This document shows, one piece after another, positions 15,730 through 28,486 of a stretch of DNA of 64,000 bases (within the stretch, counting starts at the first letter, position 1; every line of letters starts with the position of its first letter). The translations under genes and the position numbers were made by a program. The stretch is taken from positions 124,001 through 188,000 of the forward strand of contig CAVSJF010000007.1 of the NCBI GenBank assembly GCA_963728155.1, read 5' to 3'. Below the pieces are notes generated by a model. That model did not search any database. It saw nothing but the letters and a program-made list of their open reading frames with translations, and had not been told where the DNA came from. Origin of the DNA: JACVRW01 sp963728155. GTDB taxonomy: Bacteria; Actinomycetota; Thermoleophilia; Solirubrobacterales; Thermoleophilaceae.

Positions 15730-16395
15730 ATGGCCGACCGCCGCAGGCTGCGCAGGATTGTCGAGAAGCTCGCCGCCCAGTACGGCCGCCCGGTGCTGCG
15801 CCCGCACGGCGCGCCGGTCGACGAGCTCGTGCTCACAGTGCTCTCCCAGAACACCAACGACCGCAACCGCGACGTGGCCTTCAACCGGCTGCGGGAGCGC
15901 TTCTCCTCCTGGGATGAGGTCCGCGAAGCGCCGGTCGACGAGGTCGAGGAGGCGATCCGGCCCGGCGGCCTGGCCCCCACCAAGTCCGTGCGCATCCACC
16001 AGATCCTCGAAGCCCTCGACGACGACGACCTGTCCGCGCTGGCCGGCCTCCCCCTGGACGAGGCCCGTCGCGAGCTGTGCGAGCTGCCCGGCGTGGGGCG
16101 CAAGACGGCCGCCTGCGTGCTGCTCTTCTCCTTCGGGCGCCCCGACCCGCCGGTCGACACCCACGTATACCGGGTGGGTACGCGCCTCGGCCTCTGGGCG
16201 GAGAAGACACCGCTGGTGGCCGCCCACGACGAGCTCGCTCGCCTGTGCGGAGACGACGCGCAGTTCGCCTACGAGACGCACATGCTGCTCATTCGCCACG
16301 GCCGGCGCACCTGTGTCGCCCGTACCCCGCACTGCGCCGAATGCCCGTTGCGCCGCATGTGCCCCGAGGGTCGCCGGCGCCTGGCCCACCGATGA
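15730..16395 (+). CDS. nth: Endonuclease III-like DNA glycosylase/AP lyase
   Basis: Base-excision repair enzyme removing oxidised pyrimidines. The 221-residue protein carries the helix-hairpin-helix LPGVGRKTA with the catalytic Lys, the catalytic Asp in VDTHVYRV, and the C-terminal 4Fe-4S ligands in the pattern C-x6-C-x2-C-x5-C (CVARTPHCAECPLRRMC). All key residues are present. The stop overlaps the ATG of the next gene (ATGA), so a membrane protein is probably translated from the same mRNA. Confidence 0.92.
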   Translation: MADRRRLRRIVEKLAAQYGRPVLRPHGAPVDELVLTVLSQNTNDRNRDVAFNRLRERFSSWDEVREAPVDEVEEAIRPGGLAPTKSVRIHQILEALDDDDLSALAGLPLDEARRELCELPGVGRKTAACVLLFSFGRPDPPVDTHVYRVGTRLGLWAEKTPLVAAHDELARLCGDDAQFAYETHMLLIRHGRRTCVARTPHCAECPLRRMCPEGRRRLAHR

Positions 16396-17741
16396 TCTAC
16401 CGACTCCTGCTGGCGGTCCCGTTCCTGATCGGGATCGCCGTGCTGCAGGGCCTGACGGTCGAGATCGACACCTTCCACGGCACCGACGCGGCGGTCTACC
16501 AGCTGCCGACCATCGAGCTCTTTCGCGACCGCCTGGACTTCTCCGACTACCCCTCGGCACAGACGCCCCTCTTCCACCTGGTCACGGTCGCGTGGGGCAA
16601 GCTGGTGGGCTTCGAGCTCTGGAAGCTCCGGCTGCTCAACGTCGCGATCTCCTACGCGGCGGCGCTCGCGCTGCTGCGCCTGCTGCGGCGGGCGACGCCG
16701 CTGGGGCAGCTGCCCGCGTTCGCGCTCACCCTGGCGTTCGCCCTCTCGCCCTACTTCTTCGGCGCCTCCTTCACCCTGCTCACCGACAACCTGGCGATCC
16801 TGTTCGCGCTGCTGGCGCTCGAGCGCATCCACGAGTACTCGCGCAGCGGGTCGATGGCTGCGTTCGCGCTGGCCTGCCTGGCCATCGGAGCGGCGGTGCT
16901 CACGCGCCAGTCGTTTCTGTGGCTGGTCCCCGTGGCCGCGTTCTTCCTGGTGCGGCGGCGTGATCTTCGCGAGGCGATGGCCGGTGCGGGCCTGCTGGCG
17001 CTGGCGCTCGTCCCTCTCGGACTACTCGCCCTGGAGTGGAACGGCCTCGTGCCTCCCAGCGCCGACCCGGCTTCGTGCGGCTTGTGCACCGATCGCCCCG
17101 GCTTCGGGCGCGACACCCTGACCCTGCGCACCGTGGGCTTCACCCTGGCTCTGCTCGGCATCTACGCCGGGCTGGTGCTGGGCCCGTCCGCGAACCGCTG
17201 GCTGCGCGTCGCCCGCAGCCCCGCGGGCCGCCTCGCGCGCAGCGCGCTCGGCTCCTCGGCGGGGCGCGCGGTCTCGTCGTTCGTCACCGGCAAGGCGCCG
17301 AGCCGTGTCGGCCTGGCGCGGCTGCTCGCCTTGGCCGCCGCGGGCGGGGTCGTCCTGCTGCTCGTCTCGCCACTCGAATACGTACCGGTGCTGCCCGGGC
17401 AGGCGGGCGACGCGGGCTGGCTGTGGCGGGTTGCCGAGCGGCTGCCGACGGTGCTCGGGACATCACTGGTGTTCTGGGCGCTGGTGCCCCTGGGCGCCGT
17501 GGCCGGCGCCCTGCTGGCCTGGCGCGCGGGTTGGGCCTCCCTGCCCAGCGTGGTGCTCGGCGCCTTCCTGCTCGCCGCCCTGCCGGTGGCGCTCGTCTAC
17601 CAGAAGTACTTCGACCCGTTCATGTTGCTCGCGGTGGCGCTGTTCGCCCGCCCGATGGACTTCCGCCGCCGCCGCGATTACGCGGGGATCGCCGTGGTCT
17701 GCGCGGGCTCGGTGGCCTACGCGCTGAGCTTCGCCCTCTAG
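16392..17741 (+). CDS. Polytopic membrane protein, GT-C glycosyltransferase-like
   Basis: A 449-residue protein with about ten to eleven hydrophobic segments. After the first span it has VEIDTFHGTDAAVYQLPT and YPSAQTPLFH; an acidic residue in the first large loop followed by a Pro-rich motif is typical of GT-C enzymes, including the ALG10 type. It probably transfers a sugar from a lipid carrier at the membrane, but donor and acceptor are unknown. ATG 16392 overlaps the endonuclease III stop. Its own stop shares CTAG with the stop of the convergent FKBP gene. Confidence 0.62.
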   Translation: MIYRLLLAVPFLIGIAVLQGLTVEIDTFHGTDAAVYQLPTIELFRDRLDFSDYPSAQTPLFHLVTVAWGKLVGFELWKLRLLNVAISYAAALALLRLLRRATPLGQLPAFALTLAFALSPYFFGASFTLLTDNLAILFALLALERIHEYSRSGSMAAFALACLAIGAAVLTRQSFLWLVPVAAFFLVRRRDLREAMAGAGLLALALVPLGLLALEWNGLVPPSADPASCGLCTDRPGFGRDTLTLRTVGFTLALLGIYAGLVLGPSANRWLRVARSPAGRLARSALGSSAGRAVSSFVTGKAPSRVGLARLLALAAAGGVVLLLVSPLEYVPVLPGQAGDAGWLWRVAERLPTVLGTSLVFWALVPLGAVAGALLAWRAGWASLPSVVLGAFLLAALPVALVYQKYFDPFMLLAVALFARPMDFRRRRDYAGIAVVCAGSVAYALSFAL

Positions 17742-18278
17742 CCGATCTCCAGTAGGTCGACCACGAACACCAGAGTCTCGTTCGGCCCGATCGCCGGCGG
17801 CGAGCCCGCCGCGCCGTAGCCCAGCTCGGGCGGGATCGTGAGCACGCGCCGGCCGCCCTTCTTCATGCCGACTATGCCGCGGTCCCAGCCCTCGATCACC
17901 TGCCCGCCGCCGAGCGGGAAGGCGAAGGGCTGGCCGGAGGTCCAGGAGGCGTCGAACTCCTCGCCGGTCGAGAAGGTCACGCCCACGTACTGCACCACGA
18001 CGTTGTCTCCCACCTTGGCCGCCGGACCCTTTCCCTTCACGATGTCCTCGGTCTCGAGGCGGCGCGGCGGCGACCCCGACGGCTTCGGCAGCTCCGGGCT
18101 TGACGCTCGTGTCCTTGAGCGCCTCGCGCGCCTCCGAGGGAGTGGGCTCGGGCGAGGTCTCCTCGGTCTGCTCTGCGCTCTGTCCCGATCCGCCCCCGTC
18201 CTCCTCGTCGTCGCCGCAGGCCGCTAGGAAAAGCACGGCCCCCAGGGCGAGCAGGACGATGAGGCGTAGGGGGCGCAT
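17738..18278 (-). CDS. FKBP-type peptidyl-prolyl isomerase lipoprotein (frame break near 18096)
   Basis: About 179 residues. The lipoprotein signal ends in FLAAC, followed by an acidic linker and one FKBP domain with VVQYVGVTFSTGEEFDAS, GGGQVIEGWDRGI, GGRRVLTIPPELGYG and VFVVDLLEI. It should fold extracytoplasmic proteins by isomerising proline bonds. One extra C in a CCC run (about 18094-18099) breaks the frame in the linker; reading through gives ELPKPSGSPP and then the domain. It is divergent from dnaK with about 107 bases between. Confidence 0.87.
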
Positions 18279-18303
18279 GACGGCGGCGGACGCCTAACGG
18301 ATC

Positions 18304-18333
18304 TTGCCGCTCCGCGCACAAATCTGCCATACT
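18304..18333 (+). promoter_or_regulatory. Possible sigma-70-type promoter of the dnaK operon
   Basis: TTGCCG (18304-18309) and CATACT (18328-18333) are 18 bases apart and each match four of six consensus bases. The segment lies in the only relatively AT-rich stretch between the FKBP and dnaK genes. Weak evidence; start mapping would be needed. Confidence 0.35.
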
Positions 18334-18353
18334 GCCACTTAGATTTCTTTCAA

Positions 18354-18374
18354 CTTGAACCCTAAGCACTAAGG
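18354..18374 (+). promoter_or_regulatory. Imperfect HAIR operator for HspR upstream of dnaK
   Basis: CTTGAAC, seven bases, then ACTAAGG matches the HspR operator HAIR (CTTGAGT-N7-ACTCAAG) at five of seven positions in each half with exact spacing. It lies 11 bases before the dnaK start and its right half covers the AAGGAG ribosome-binding site. hspR is the fourth gene of the same operon, so autoregulation is expected from the known family. Confidence 0.55.
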
Positions 18375-18385
18375 AGCAGAATCAA

Positions 18386-20298
<1,913 letters not shown>

Positions 20299-20346
20299 CG
20301 GTGTTCGAGAACCAGCCATCTCCGGTCCCGCCGGAGGAGGAGCCCC

Positions 20347-20904
20347 GTGACCTCGCGCGACGAGGCGGGGGAGCCCTCCGGGGACGAGGACCCTGCCGTG
20401 GAGCGGGAGATCCTCGAAGAGAAGGAGGCGGCCGAGTCCGGAACCACGGACTCGGCTGCCGATCCCCTGGCCGCGCTGCAGCGGGAGCGAGACGAGTACC
20501 TCGACCTCGCCCGCCGCACCCAGGCCGACTTCGAGAACTACCGCAAGCGCGCCGCCCGTGAGGCGGCGGCCTCGGGGGAGCGCGCCAAGAGCGGGCTCGT
20601 CCGCGAGCTGCTGCCCGTGGTGGACAACCTCGAGCGGGCGCTGTCGTCCGTCGAGGCCAGGCCGAGCAGCATCTCGCCGAGGGCGTGCGGCTCGTGCACT
20701 CGGCCCTCATCGCCGTGCTCGAGCGCAACGGCGTCCAGCAGTTCGACCCGCACGGGCGATCGCTTCGATCCCGGCGAGCACGAGGCCCTCTCGATGCGCC
20801 CCGAGGAGGGCGCCGAGTCCGGCCTCGTGATCGACGTGGTCGAGAAGGGCTACCGCGCCAACGGAACCATCCTGCGTCCGGCCCGAGTAGTCGTCTCCGC
20901 CTGA
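20347..20904 (+). CDS. grpE: Nucleotide exchange factor GrpE (two compensating frame breaks)
   Basis: About 185 residues: an acidic N-terminus, the coiled-coil region LQRERDEYLDLARRTQADFE with NYRKR, and the C-terminal beta domain ending GYRANGTILRPARVVVS. It releases ADP from DnaK. A base is missing near 20661 (GAGGCC repeat) and one is extra near 20755 (CACGGGCGATCG). Between these points the true sequence, HLAEGVRLVHSALIAVLERN, is read in another frame, so the apparent open frame gives a wrong central stretch. GTG 20347 follows GGAGGAGG. Confidence 0.92.
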   Translation: MTSRDEAGEPSGDEDPAVEREILEEKEAAESGTTDSAADPLAALQRERDEYLDLARRTQADFENYRKRAAREAAASGERAKSGLVRELLPVVDNLERALSSVEARPSSISPRACGSCTRPSSPCSSATASSSSTRTGDRFDPGEHEALSMRPEEGAESGLVIDVVEKGYRANGTILRPARVVVSA

Positions 20905-20908
20905 GCCG

Positions 20909-22003
20909 ATGGCCGCGACGAAGGATCCGTACAAGACGCTCGGCGTCGCCAAGGGCGCGTCCGACGAAGAGATCAAGAAGGCCTATCGCAAGCTGGCCCG
21001 GGAGAACCACCCGGACCGAAACGCCGGCGACAAGGCGGCCGAGGAGCGCTTCAAGGAGGTACAGGAGGCCTACTCGATCCTGTCCGACGCCGACAAGCGC
21101 AAGGAGTACGACTCGGGAGGCGGCATCTTCGGCGGCGCCGGCGGCTTCGACCCGAACAACTTCCGCGGAGGCAACTTCGGCGGCTTCGGCGACATCCTGG
21201 GCGACATCTTCGGCAACCGCGGCGGTGCCGGTGGCGCGAGCCAGCGCCCGGAGCGCGGCCGCGATCTCGAGACCGAGGTCCACATCTCCTTCGACCAGGC
21301 CATGGAGGGCGCTCAGGTGCCGGTGGCGGTGCCGCTCTCGGCGCCCTGCCCGACCTGCCGGGGCACCGGCGCCAGGCCGGGAACCACGCCGTCGATCTGC
21401 TCGCGCTGCCAGGGCCGGGGCGTCGAGGCCGAGTCGCAGGGCCTGTTCTCGATCTCCCAGCCGTGCCGCCTGTGCGGCGGCACGGGCACCGAGATCAAGG
21501 ACCCCTGCCCGACCTGCGAGGGCTCCGGTCGCACGCGCCAGGTCAAGCGCTACCGCGTGAACATCCCGGCCGGTGTGCGTGACGGCAGCCGGGTTCGCCT
21601 GGCCGGCAAGGGCGAGGCCGGCCCGCGCGGCGGCCCGGAGGGCGACCTCTACGCCATCACGCGCGTGAGCGACTCACCGATCTTCAGCCGCAAGGGCGAC
21701 AACCTCGAGGTCGAGGTCCCGATCACCGTGCCCGAGGCGATCCGCGGAGCCACGATCGAGGTGCCGACGCTGGCCGGGACCAAGCGCATCCGCGTGGCTC
21801 CGGGCACGGCGCACGGCACCGTTCAGCGGCTGCGCGGGGAGGGCCCGCCGAAGCTAGGCGGGCGCGGGCGCGGCGACATCCACTACCGCCTGGTGATCGA
21901 GGTGCCGAGCGACCTCTCCGACGAGGAGCGCGAGGCGGTCGACGACCTGGCCGCGGTGATGAACGGCAATCCGCGCGAGCGGCTGCTCTCGCGCGACGGG
22001 TGA
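20909..22003 (+). CDS. dnaJ: Hsp40 co-chaperone DnaJ
   Basis: Complete 364-residue type I J-protein: J domain (about 1-70) with the HPD tripeptide in ENHPDRN, a Gly/Phe-rich linker (about 71-110), four CxxCxGxG zinc repeats (CPTCRGTG, CSRCQGRG, CRLCGGTG, CPTCEGSG) and the C-terminal substrate-binding domain. It delivers clients to DnaK and stimulates its ATPase. It starts 4 bases after grpE, and its TGA overlaps the hspR GTG. Confidence 0.96.
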   Translation: MAATKDPYKTLGVAKGASDEEIKKAYRKLARENHPDRNAGDKAAEERFKEVQEAYSILSDADKRKEYDSGGGIFGGAGGFDPNNFRGGNFGGFGDILGDIFGNRGGAGGASQRPERGRDLETEVHISFDQAMEGAQVPVAVPLSAPCPTCRGTGARPGTTPSICSRCQGRGVEAESQGLFSISQPCRLCGGTGTEIKDPCPTCEGSGRTRQVKRYRVNIPAGVRDGSRVRLAGKGEAGPRGGPEGDLYAITRVSDSPIFSRKGDNLEVEVPITVPEAIRGATIEVPTLAGTKRIRVAPGTAHGTVQRLRGEGPPKLGGRGRGDIHYRLVIEVPSDLSDEEREAVDDLAAVMNGNPRERLLSRDG

Positions 22004-22459
22004 GCGGCATGAGCCGCATGGGCGAGAACCGGGCCGAGCGCGACCGCGGGGTCTACATGATCTCGGTCGCCGCCGAGCTGGCGGGCATGCACCCGCAGAC
22101 GCTGCGCATCTACGAGACGCGCGGCCTGATCACCCCCAAGCGCTCGCCCAAGAACACGCGGCTCTACTCGCAGGAGGACGTCGTCCTGCTCCGCCGCATC
22201 CAGGAGCTGACCGGTGAGCTGGGCATGAACCTGGCCGGGGTGGAGCGGGTGTTCGAGCTCGAGGAGCGAGATCGAGCGGATGCGCCGCCACCTTCGCGCC
22301 GTCGAGCGCCAGGCCGCGCGCGTTCAGCAGGAGCTGCGCGACGAGATCGACCGCGTGCGCCGCTCGTTCAAGGCGGAGATGGTGGTCTACCAGCCGCCGT
22401 CGCAGGCGCTCGCCGCCCGACATGGCGGCGTGCGGATTCCCATTCAACACAGGCACTGA
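22000..22459 (+). CDS. hspR: MerR-family heat-shock repressor HspR (frame break near 22266)
   Basis: About 152 residues. The MerR winged-helix reads VYMISVAAELAGMHPQTLRI, then YETRGLITPKRSPKNTRLYS, followed by a coiled coil. One extra base near 22265-22268 (GAGGAGCGAGATC) breaks the frame; the true continuation is EIERMRRHLRAVERQ and ends IPIQHRH at 22459. HspR represses its own operon by binding HAIR sites with DnaK as co-repressor, as known in Streptomyces and mycobacteria. The start could be GTG 22000 (overlapping the dnaJ stop) or the ATG at 22009. Confidence 0.9.
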
Positions 22460-22462
22460 TCC

Positions 22463-25003
<2,541 letters not shown>

Positions 25004-25020
25004 GCGCGGGCGGCTGTCGG

Positions 25021-25338
25021 CTAAAGAGCCAGAACGAGCCTCAGCGCATCGTCCACCGCACGCATCTCTGCCGCCTCCAGTCGGCCGGCTGAGTCGCCGA
25101 GGCGTTGCGGGTCGACCACGGTCGTCTGCTCGACCAGCACTTGGGTCGCGTTACCGAGCAGGTCGATTGTCGGACGAAACGTCGCCGATCGGGCGCTCCG
25201 GGAGGTGGGCGCCATCACCACGGTGCTCAGCCCGAGGAGCTCGTCGGCCTGGACAACCACTGCGTATCGCTCTCCCTGCTGCTCACGGCCGCGCGACCGC
25301 GGAGGTGCGGGCAGTCGGAAGACCTCGCCGCGGACCAT
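25021..25338 (-). CDS. mazF: MazF/PemK-type endoribonuclease toxin
   Basis: A 105-residue toxin of the PemK/MazF family: N-terminal RGEVFRLPAP, then GERYAVVVQADELL with the basic residues of the RNA-cleaving site, a conserved AP(T/S)S turn, and a C-terminal helix with EMRAVDDALRLVL. The ATG directly follows the antitoxin TGA (TGAATG), so translation is coupled. The family cleaves mRNA at short sequences; the specificity here is unknown. Confidence 0.85.
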   Translation of the reverse strand: MVRGEVFRLPAPPRSRGREQQGERYAVVVQADELLGLSTVVMAPTSRSARSATFRPTIDLLGNATQVLVEQTTVVDPQRLGDSAGRLEAAEMRAVDDALRLVLAL

Positions 25339-25581
25339 TCAGCCGGCGCTCGGCGCCAGCTCCGCCATCTGCTCGCGGACGAGGCGCATCTCCTCGCGAT
25401 CCGCTGCGTCCTCGGCCAGCCGCCGTACCTCGTCGCGCAACGCCGAGCGGCTTCGGCGGCGGGCAGCGGCTTCGCCCAGGGCGGTGCGGACCGCCTCAGA
25501 ATCGTTCATGCCGTCCGCTCTCACCACGTCGAGCGCAGCGGCACTCGCGTCGTCGAGACGAACGTGGAGCGCGCGGGCCAT
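25339..25581 (-). CDS. Antitoxin, ribbon-helix-helix type
   Basis: An 80-residue protein with an N-terminal strand (RALHVRLDD) and two helices as in Arc/CopG/MazE-like DNA-binding domains, then a charged helical tail likely to wrap the toxin. It precedes the toxin with no space, the usual order for type II modules. A perfect inverted repeat lies 8 bases before its ATG. Confidence 0.75.
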   Translation of the reverse strand: MARALHVRLDDASAAALDVVRADGMNDSEAVRTALGEAAARRRSRSALRDEVRRLAEDAADREEMRLVREQMAELAPSAG

Positions 25582-25588
25582 GCGACCA

Positions 25589-25611
25589 GCGTAGCACGAT
25601 CTGTGCTACGC
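25589..25611 (-). promoter_or_regulatory. Perfect inverted repeat, candidate operator of the toxin-antitoxin module
   Basis: Arms GCGTAGCAC and GTGCTACGC (9 bases each) are separated by 5 bases, centred about 19 bases before the antitoxin start. Ribbon-helix-helix antitoxins repress their own promoters by binding such palindromes. A TACGCT hexamer at its downstream edge, about 6 bases before the ATG, could be the -10 element of a nearly leaderless transcript. Confidence 0.65.
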
Positions 25612-25633
25612 CAGCGTCAGCGAAGGGCGGGTA

Positions 25634-26335
25634 TCAATCGATCTGAATCCAGTCCGACCCACCGGCGCTCGCCGCCGCGATCGCCGGGCGCACCGTGCGG
25701 AAGATCGTCACGTTGAAGGTCGACTTGAACGCGCGCTTGCTCTTGTAGCGCTTGAACGCGTCGAACTGGACCCTGTAGGTGCCCGAGGCGGCGCCGGCCG
25801 GGAAGAGGCGCTTCTTGGCCGTGACCTTCTTGCACGGGCCCTTGATGGCGCCGATCTTGACGTTGCGCGCCGCGCCGCGGCCGCGCTTGATGTGGGCCCA
25901 CAGGCTCTTGCCGCCGTCGAAGAAGCCGCGCGCGCCGATGGTGAGCAGGCGCTGGGGCTTCCCGCGCTTGGGCTTCAGCGAGACATCGGTGGCGGTCACG
26001 AGCAGGCTGAGCGCCGCCGTGTTGGCGGGATTGGCCGTGTCGGTGGCCAGGTAGTCGAGCGTCTGCTGGCCCTTGAGCAGCCCGGGCAGCGTCAGGTTCG
26101 CGCTCACCTGGCCGGCGGCGTCGGCCACGATGGGCGGGTTGGCCACCAGCGGGGTGCCGTCGCGGGAGAAGTCGACCTGGGCGTTGGGCGTGAAGCCCGC
26201 GCCCGGTAGGAAGACCGGGGACCCTTCGGGGTAACACGCCAGCGCAGGGTCGGCGACGAGAGTGGCCGCCTGGGCCAGCGAGGACCCGGCGAGACTGACG
26301 ATGAGGGCCGCGACGGCGGCGAGGAGGAACTTCAT
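25634..26335 (-). CDS. Secreted protein of unknown function
   Basis: A 233-residue protein with a Sec signal peptide (residues 1 to about 23, ending SSLAQAA). The mature part starts with an Ig-like strand pattern (GSPVFLPGAGFTPNAQVDFSRD), then a Lys/Arg-rich region (about 120-210) with two cysteines (one in GPCKKV). Proteins of this build are frequent in Thermoleophilia-like genomes but have no assigned role. It stands alone between the toxin-antitoxin module and the purine genes. Confidence 0.6.
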   Translation of the reverse strand: MKFLLAAVAALIVSLAGSSLAQAATLVADPALACYPEGSPVFLPGAGFTPNAQVDFSRDGTPLVANPPIVADAAGQVSANLTLPGLLKGQQTLDYLATDTANPANTAALSLLVTATDVSLKPKRGKPQRLLTIGARGFFDGGKSLWAHIKRGRGAARNVKIGAIKGPCKKVTAKKRLFPAGAASGTYRVQFDAFKRYKSKRAFKSTFNVTIFRTVRPAIAAASAGGSDWIQID

Positions 26336-26447
26336 GACGGGCGGGGTCTCCTATTTAGGTGGGCTCAACCGAGGCTAGCGCGAGACCGCACATCTCGCTA
26401 CAGCGAAGTACATTCCGGCGAGTCGTCCTACGCCAAAGGAGAACGCC

Positions 26448-26729
26448 GTGCCGACCTTCGTGATGCTCTCCACCCTGACACCGGAGGGCGTTCAGACGCT
26501 CAAGAGCAATCCATCGCGGATCCGCGAGGTCAACAAGGAGATCGAGCAGCTCGGCGTGACCGTCAAGGCGCAGTGGGCGACCCTCGGCCAGTACGACTTC
26601 GTGAACGTGATCGAGGCGCCGGACGAGACGACCGTGGCCCGGGTGTCGCTGGAGCTCGGCTCGCGCGGCACCGCTCGCTACGAGACGCTCTCGGCGATCC
26701 CGGTCGAAGACTTCATCTCCGCGCTTTGA
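26448..26729 (+). CDS. GYD-domain protein
   Basis: A 93-residue single-domain protein with the GYD family pattern: an N-terminal strand MPTFVMLSTLTPEG, then ATLGQYDFVNVIEAPD (the G-Y-D motif) and a helix with VARVSLELGSRGT. The fold is ferredoxin-like and the function unknown. GTG 26448 has AAGGAG at good spacing. Its TGA overlaps the TTG start of purD, so the two are probably made together; why a GYD protein is coupled to purine synthesis is not known. Confidence 0.82.
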   Translation: MPTFVMLSTLTPEGVQTLKSNPSRIREVNKEIEQLGVTVKAQWATLGQYDFVNVIEAPDETTVARVSLELGSRGTARYETLSAIPVEDFISAL

Positions 26730-27985
26730 CCAAGGTCCTGGTCGTGGGCGGGGGCGGGCGCGAGCACGCGCTGGTGCGCACCCTGCGCCGCAGCCCCCGC
26801 GAGCCGGAGCTGCTCGCCGCCCCCGGCAACGCCGGCATCGCCCGCGACGGGATCGAATGCCTCCCCGACGACGACATCGTCGCGCTCGCACGCGAGCGGG
26901 CGGTCGACCTGGTGGTGGTGGGTCCCGAGGCTCCCCTCGTCGCGGGCCTGGTGGACGATCTCGCCGCCGCGGGCATCGCCGCCTTCGGCCCGACCAAGGC
27001 CGCCGCGCGAATCGAGGGGTCGAAGGCCTACGCCAAGGAGCTCATGAAGGCCACCGGCGTGCCGACGGCCGGGCACGTGCTCTTTCGCGACCGCGAGGAG
27101 GCCGCCGAGCACCTGGCGTGCGCGTCCTACCCGGCGGTGCTGAAGGCCGATGTGCTGGCGGCGGGCAAGGGCGTGATCATCGCCGCCGACGAGCGAGAGG
27201 CGCGCGCGGCGCTCGACGTGTTCTTCGTGGAGGAGCGCTTCGGCGACACCGAGGTGGTGCTTGAGGAGTTCCTCGTGGGAGAGGAGCTCTCCCTGCTCGC
27301 GCTGTGCGACGGAGAGCGGGCGGTGCCACTGGCCCCGGCGCAGGACTACAAGCGCATCTTCGACGGCGACGAGGGCCCTAATACCGGCGGCATGGGGAGC
27401 TATTCCCCCGTGCCCGGCGTGGACGACGACATGCTGGCCGAGCTGGCACGCGTGGCCCACCAGCCGATCGTCGACGAGCTGCGCCGCCAGAGCACCCCGT
27501 TCCACGGCGTGCTCTACGCGGGCCTGATGATGACCGCCTCCGGGCCCAAGGTGCTCGAGTACAACGCCCGCTTCGGCGACCCCGAGACCCAGGCCGTGCT
27601 TCCCCGACTGCGCTCCGACCTGCTCGAGCTGCTCGAGGCCTCGGTCGCGCCGGGCGGGCTGGCCGGCGTGACCCCCGAGTGGTCCAGCGACTGGGGGGTG
27701 ACCGTGGTGCTCGCGTCTCGCGGCTACCCCGAGTCCTCGTCCTCGGGCGACGTGATCAGCGGCCTCGACCGAGTGCAGGACGCCGACGTCTTTCACGCCG
27801 GCACCGCGGAGCGCGACGGGGAGATCGTGACCGCCGGCGGCCGCGTGCTCGGAGTGACCGCTCTGGGCGCCGGACCGGCCGAGGCGCGCGAGCGCGCGTA
27901 CGCCGCGGCGGACGTGATCGAGTTCGACGGGCGCCAGATGCGCGGCGACATCGCGAGCCGCGCGGTCGATAAGGTCGCCGCGTGA
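26726..27985 (+). CDS. purD: Phosphoribosylamine-glycine ligase PurD
   Basis: Step 2 of IMP synthesis: ATP-dependent joining of phosphoribosylamine and glycine. The 419-residue ATP-grasp enzyme has VLVVGGGGREHAL at the N-terminus, EGSKAYAKELM, DVLAAGKGV, EEFLVGEELSLLAL and the metal/ATP motif YNARFGDPETQ. TTG 26726 overlaps the GYD gene stop (TTGA) and is needed to include the N-terminal dinucleotide-like motif. Its TGA overlaps the purE GTG. Confidence 0.96.
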   Translation: MTKVLVVGGGGREHALVRTLRRSPREPELLAAPGNAGIARDGIECLPDDDIVALARERAVDLVVVGPEAPLVAGLVDDLAAAGIAAFGPTKAAARIEGSKAYAKELMKATGVPTAGHVLFRDREEAAEHLACASYPAVLKADVLAAGKGVIIAADEREARAALDVFFVEERFGDTEVVLEEFLVGEELSLLALCDGERAVPLAPAQDYKRIFDGDEGPNTGGMGSYSPVPGVDDDMLAELARVAHQPIVDELRRQSTPFHGVLYAGLMMTASGPKVLEYNARFGDPETQAVLPRLRSDLLELLEASVAPGGLAGVTPEWSSDWGVTVVLASRGYPESSSSGDVISGLDRVQDADVFHAGTAERDGEIVTAGGRVLGVTALGAGPAEARERAYAAADVIEFDGRQMRGDIASRAVDKVAA

Positions 27986-28479
27986 GCGAGACCGGCAAGA
28001 TCACCCCCGTCGCCCCGTCGGCCCCGGTAACGGAGACCGAGGTGGAGCATCAGTTCGACGATCTCGATGTCGACGCTCCTCCCCAGGTGGGAATCGTGAT
28101 GGGCTCGAAGAGCGACCTGCCGGTGATGGAGAAGGCCGCCGCCGAGCTCGAGGAGCGCGGCATCAGAAACGAGACCCGGGTCATGAGCGCGCACCGCGAG
28201 CCCGACACCGTGGCCGAGTACGCCAAGAACGCCCGGATGCGCGGGCTGAAGGTGATCATCGCCGGCGCCGGGCTCTCGGCCGCGCTTCCCGGCGTGGTGG
28301 CGGCGCACACCGACCTTCCGGTGATCGGCGTGCCGCTCACCTCCAAGACGTCCGTGGCCGGGGGCCTCGACGCCCTTCTCTCGGTGACCCAGATGCCGCC
28401 TGGGGTGCCGGTCGCCTCCGTCGGCGTGGACAACGCCAAGAACGCTGCCGTGCTGGCGGCGAGGATTCTCAGCCTCTGA
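27982..28479 (+). CDS. purE: N5-carboxyaminoimidazole ribonucleotide mutase PurE
   Basis: A 165-residue enzyme with GSKSDLPVM, the SAHREPD catalytic motif, GAGLSAALPGVVA and a Gly-rich C-terminal half as in class I PurE. A hydrophilic N-terminal extension of about 35 residues precedes the domain. Class I PurE normally works with PurK, which is not in the window. It overlaps purD by four bases (GTGA) and is followed after 7 bases by purB. Confidence 0.95.
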   Translation: MSETGKITPVAPSAPVTETEVEHQFDDLDVDAPPQVGIVMGSKSDLPVMEKAAAELEERGIRNETRVMSAHREPDTVAEYAKNARMRGLKVIIAGAGLSAALPGVVAAHTDLPVIGVPLTSKTSVAGGLDALLSVTQMPPGVPVASVGVDNAKNAAVLAARILSL

Positions 28480-28486
28480 GCTCGTC

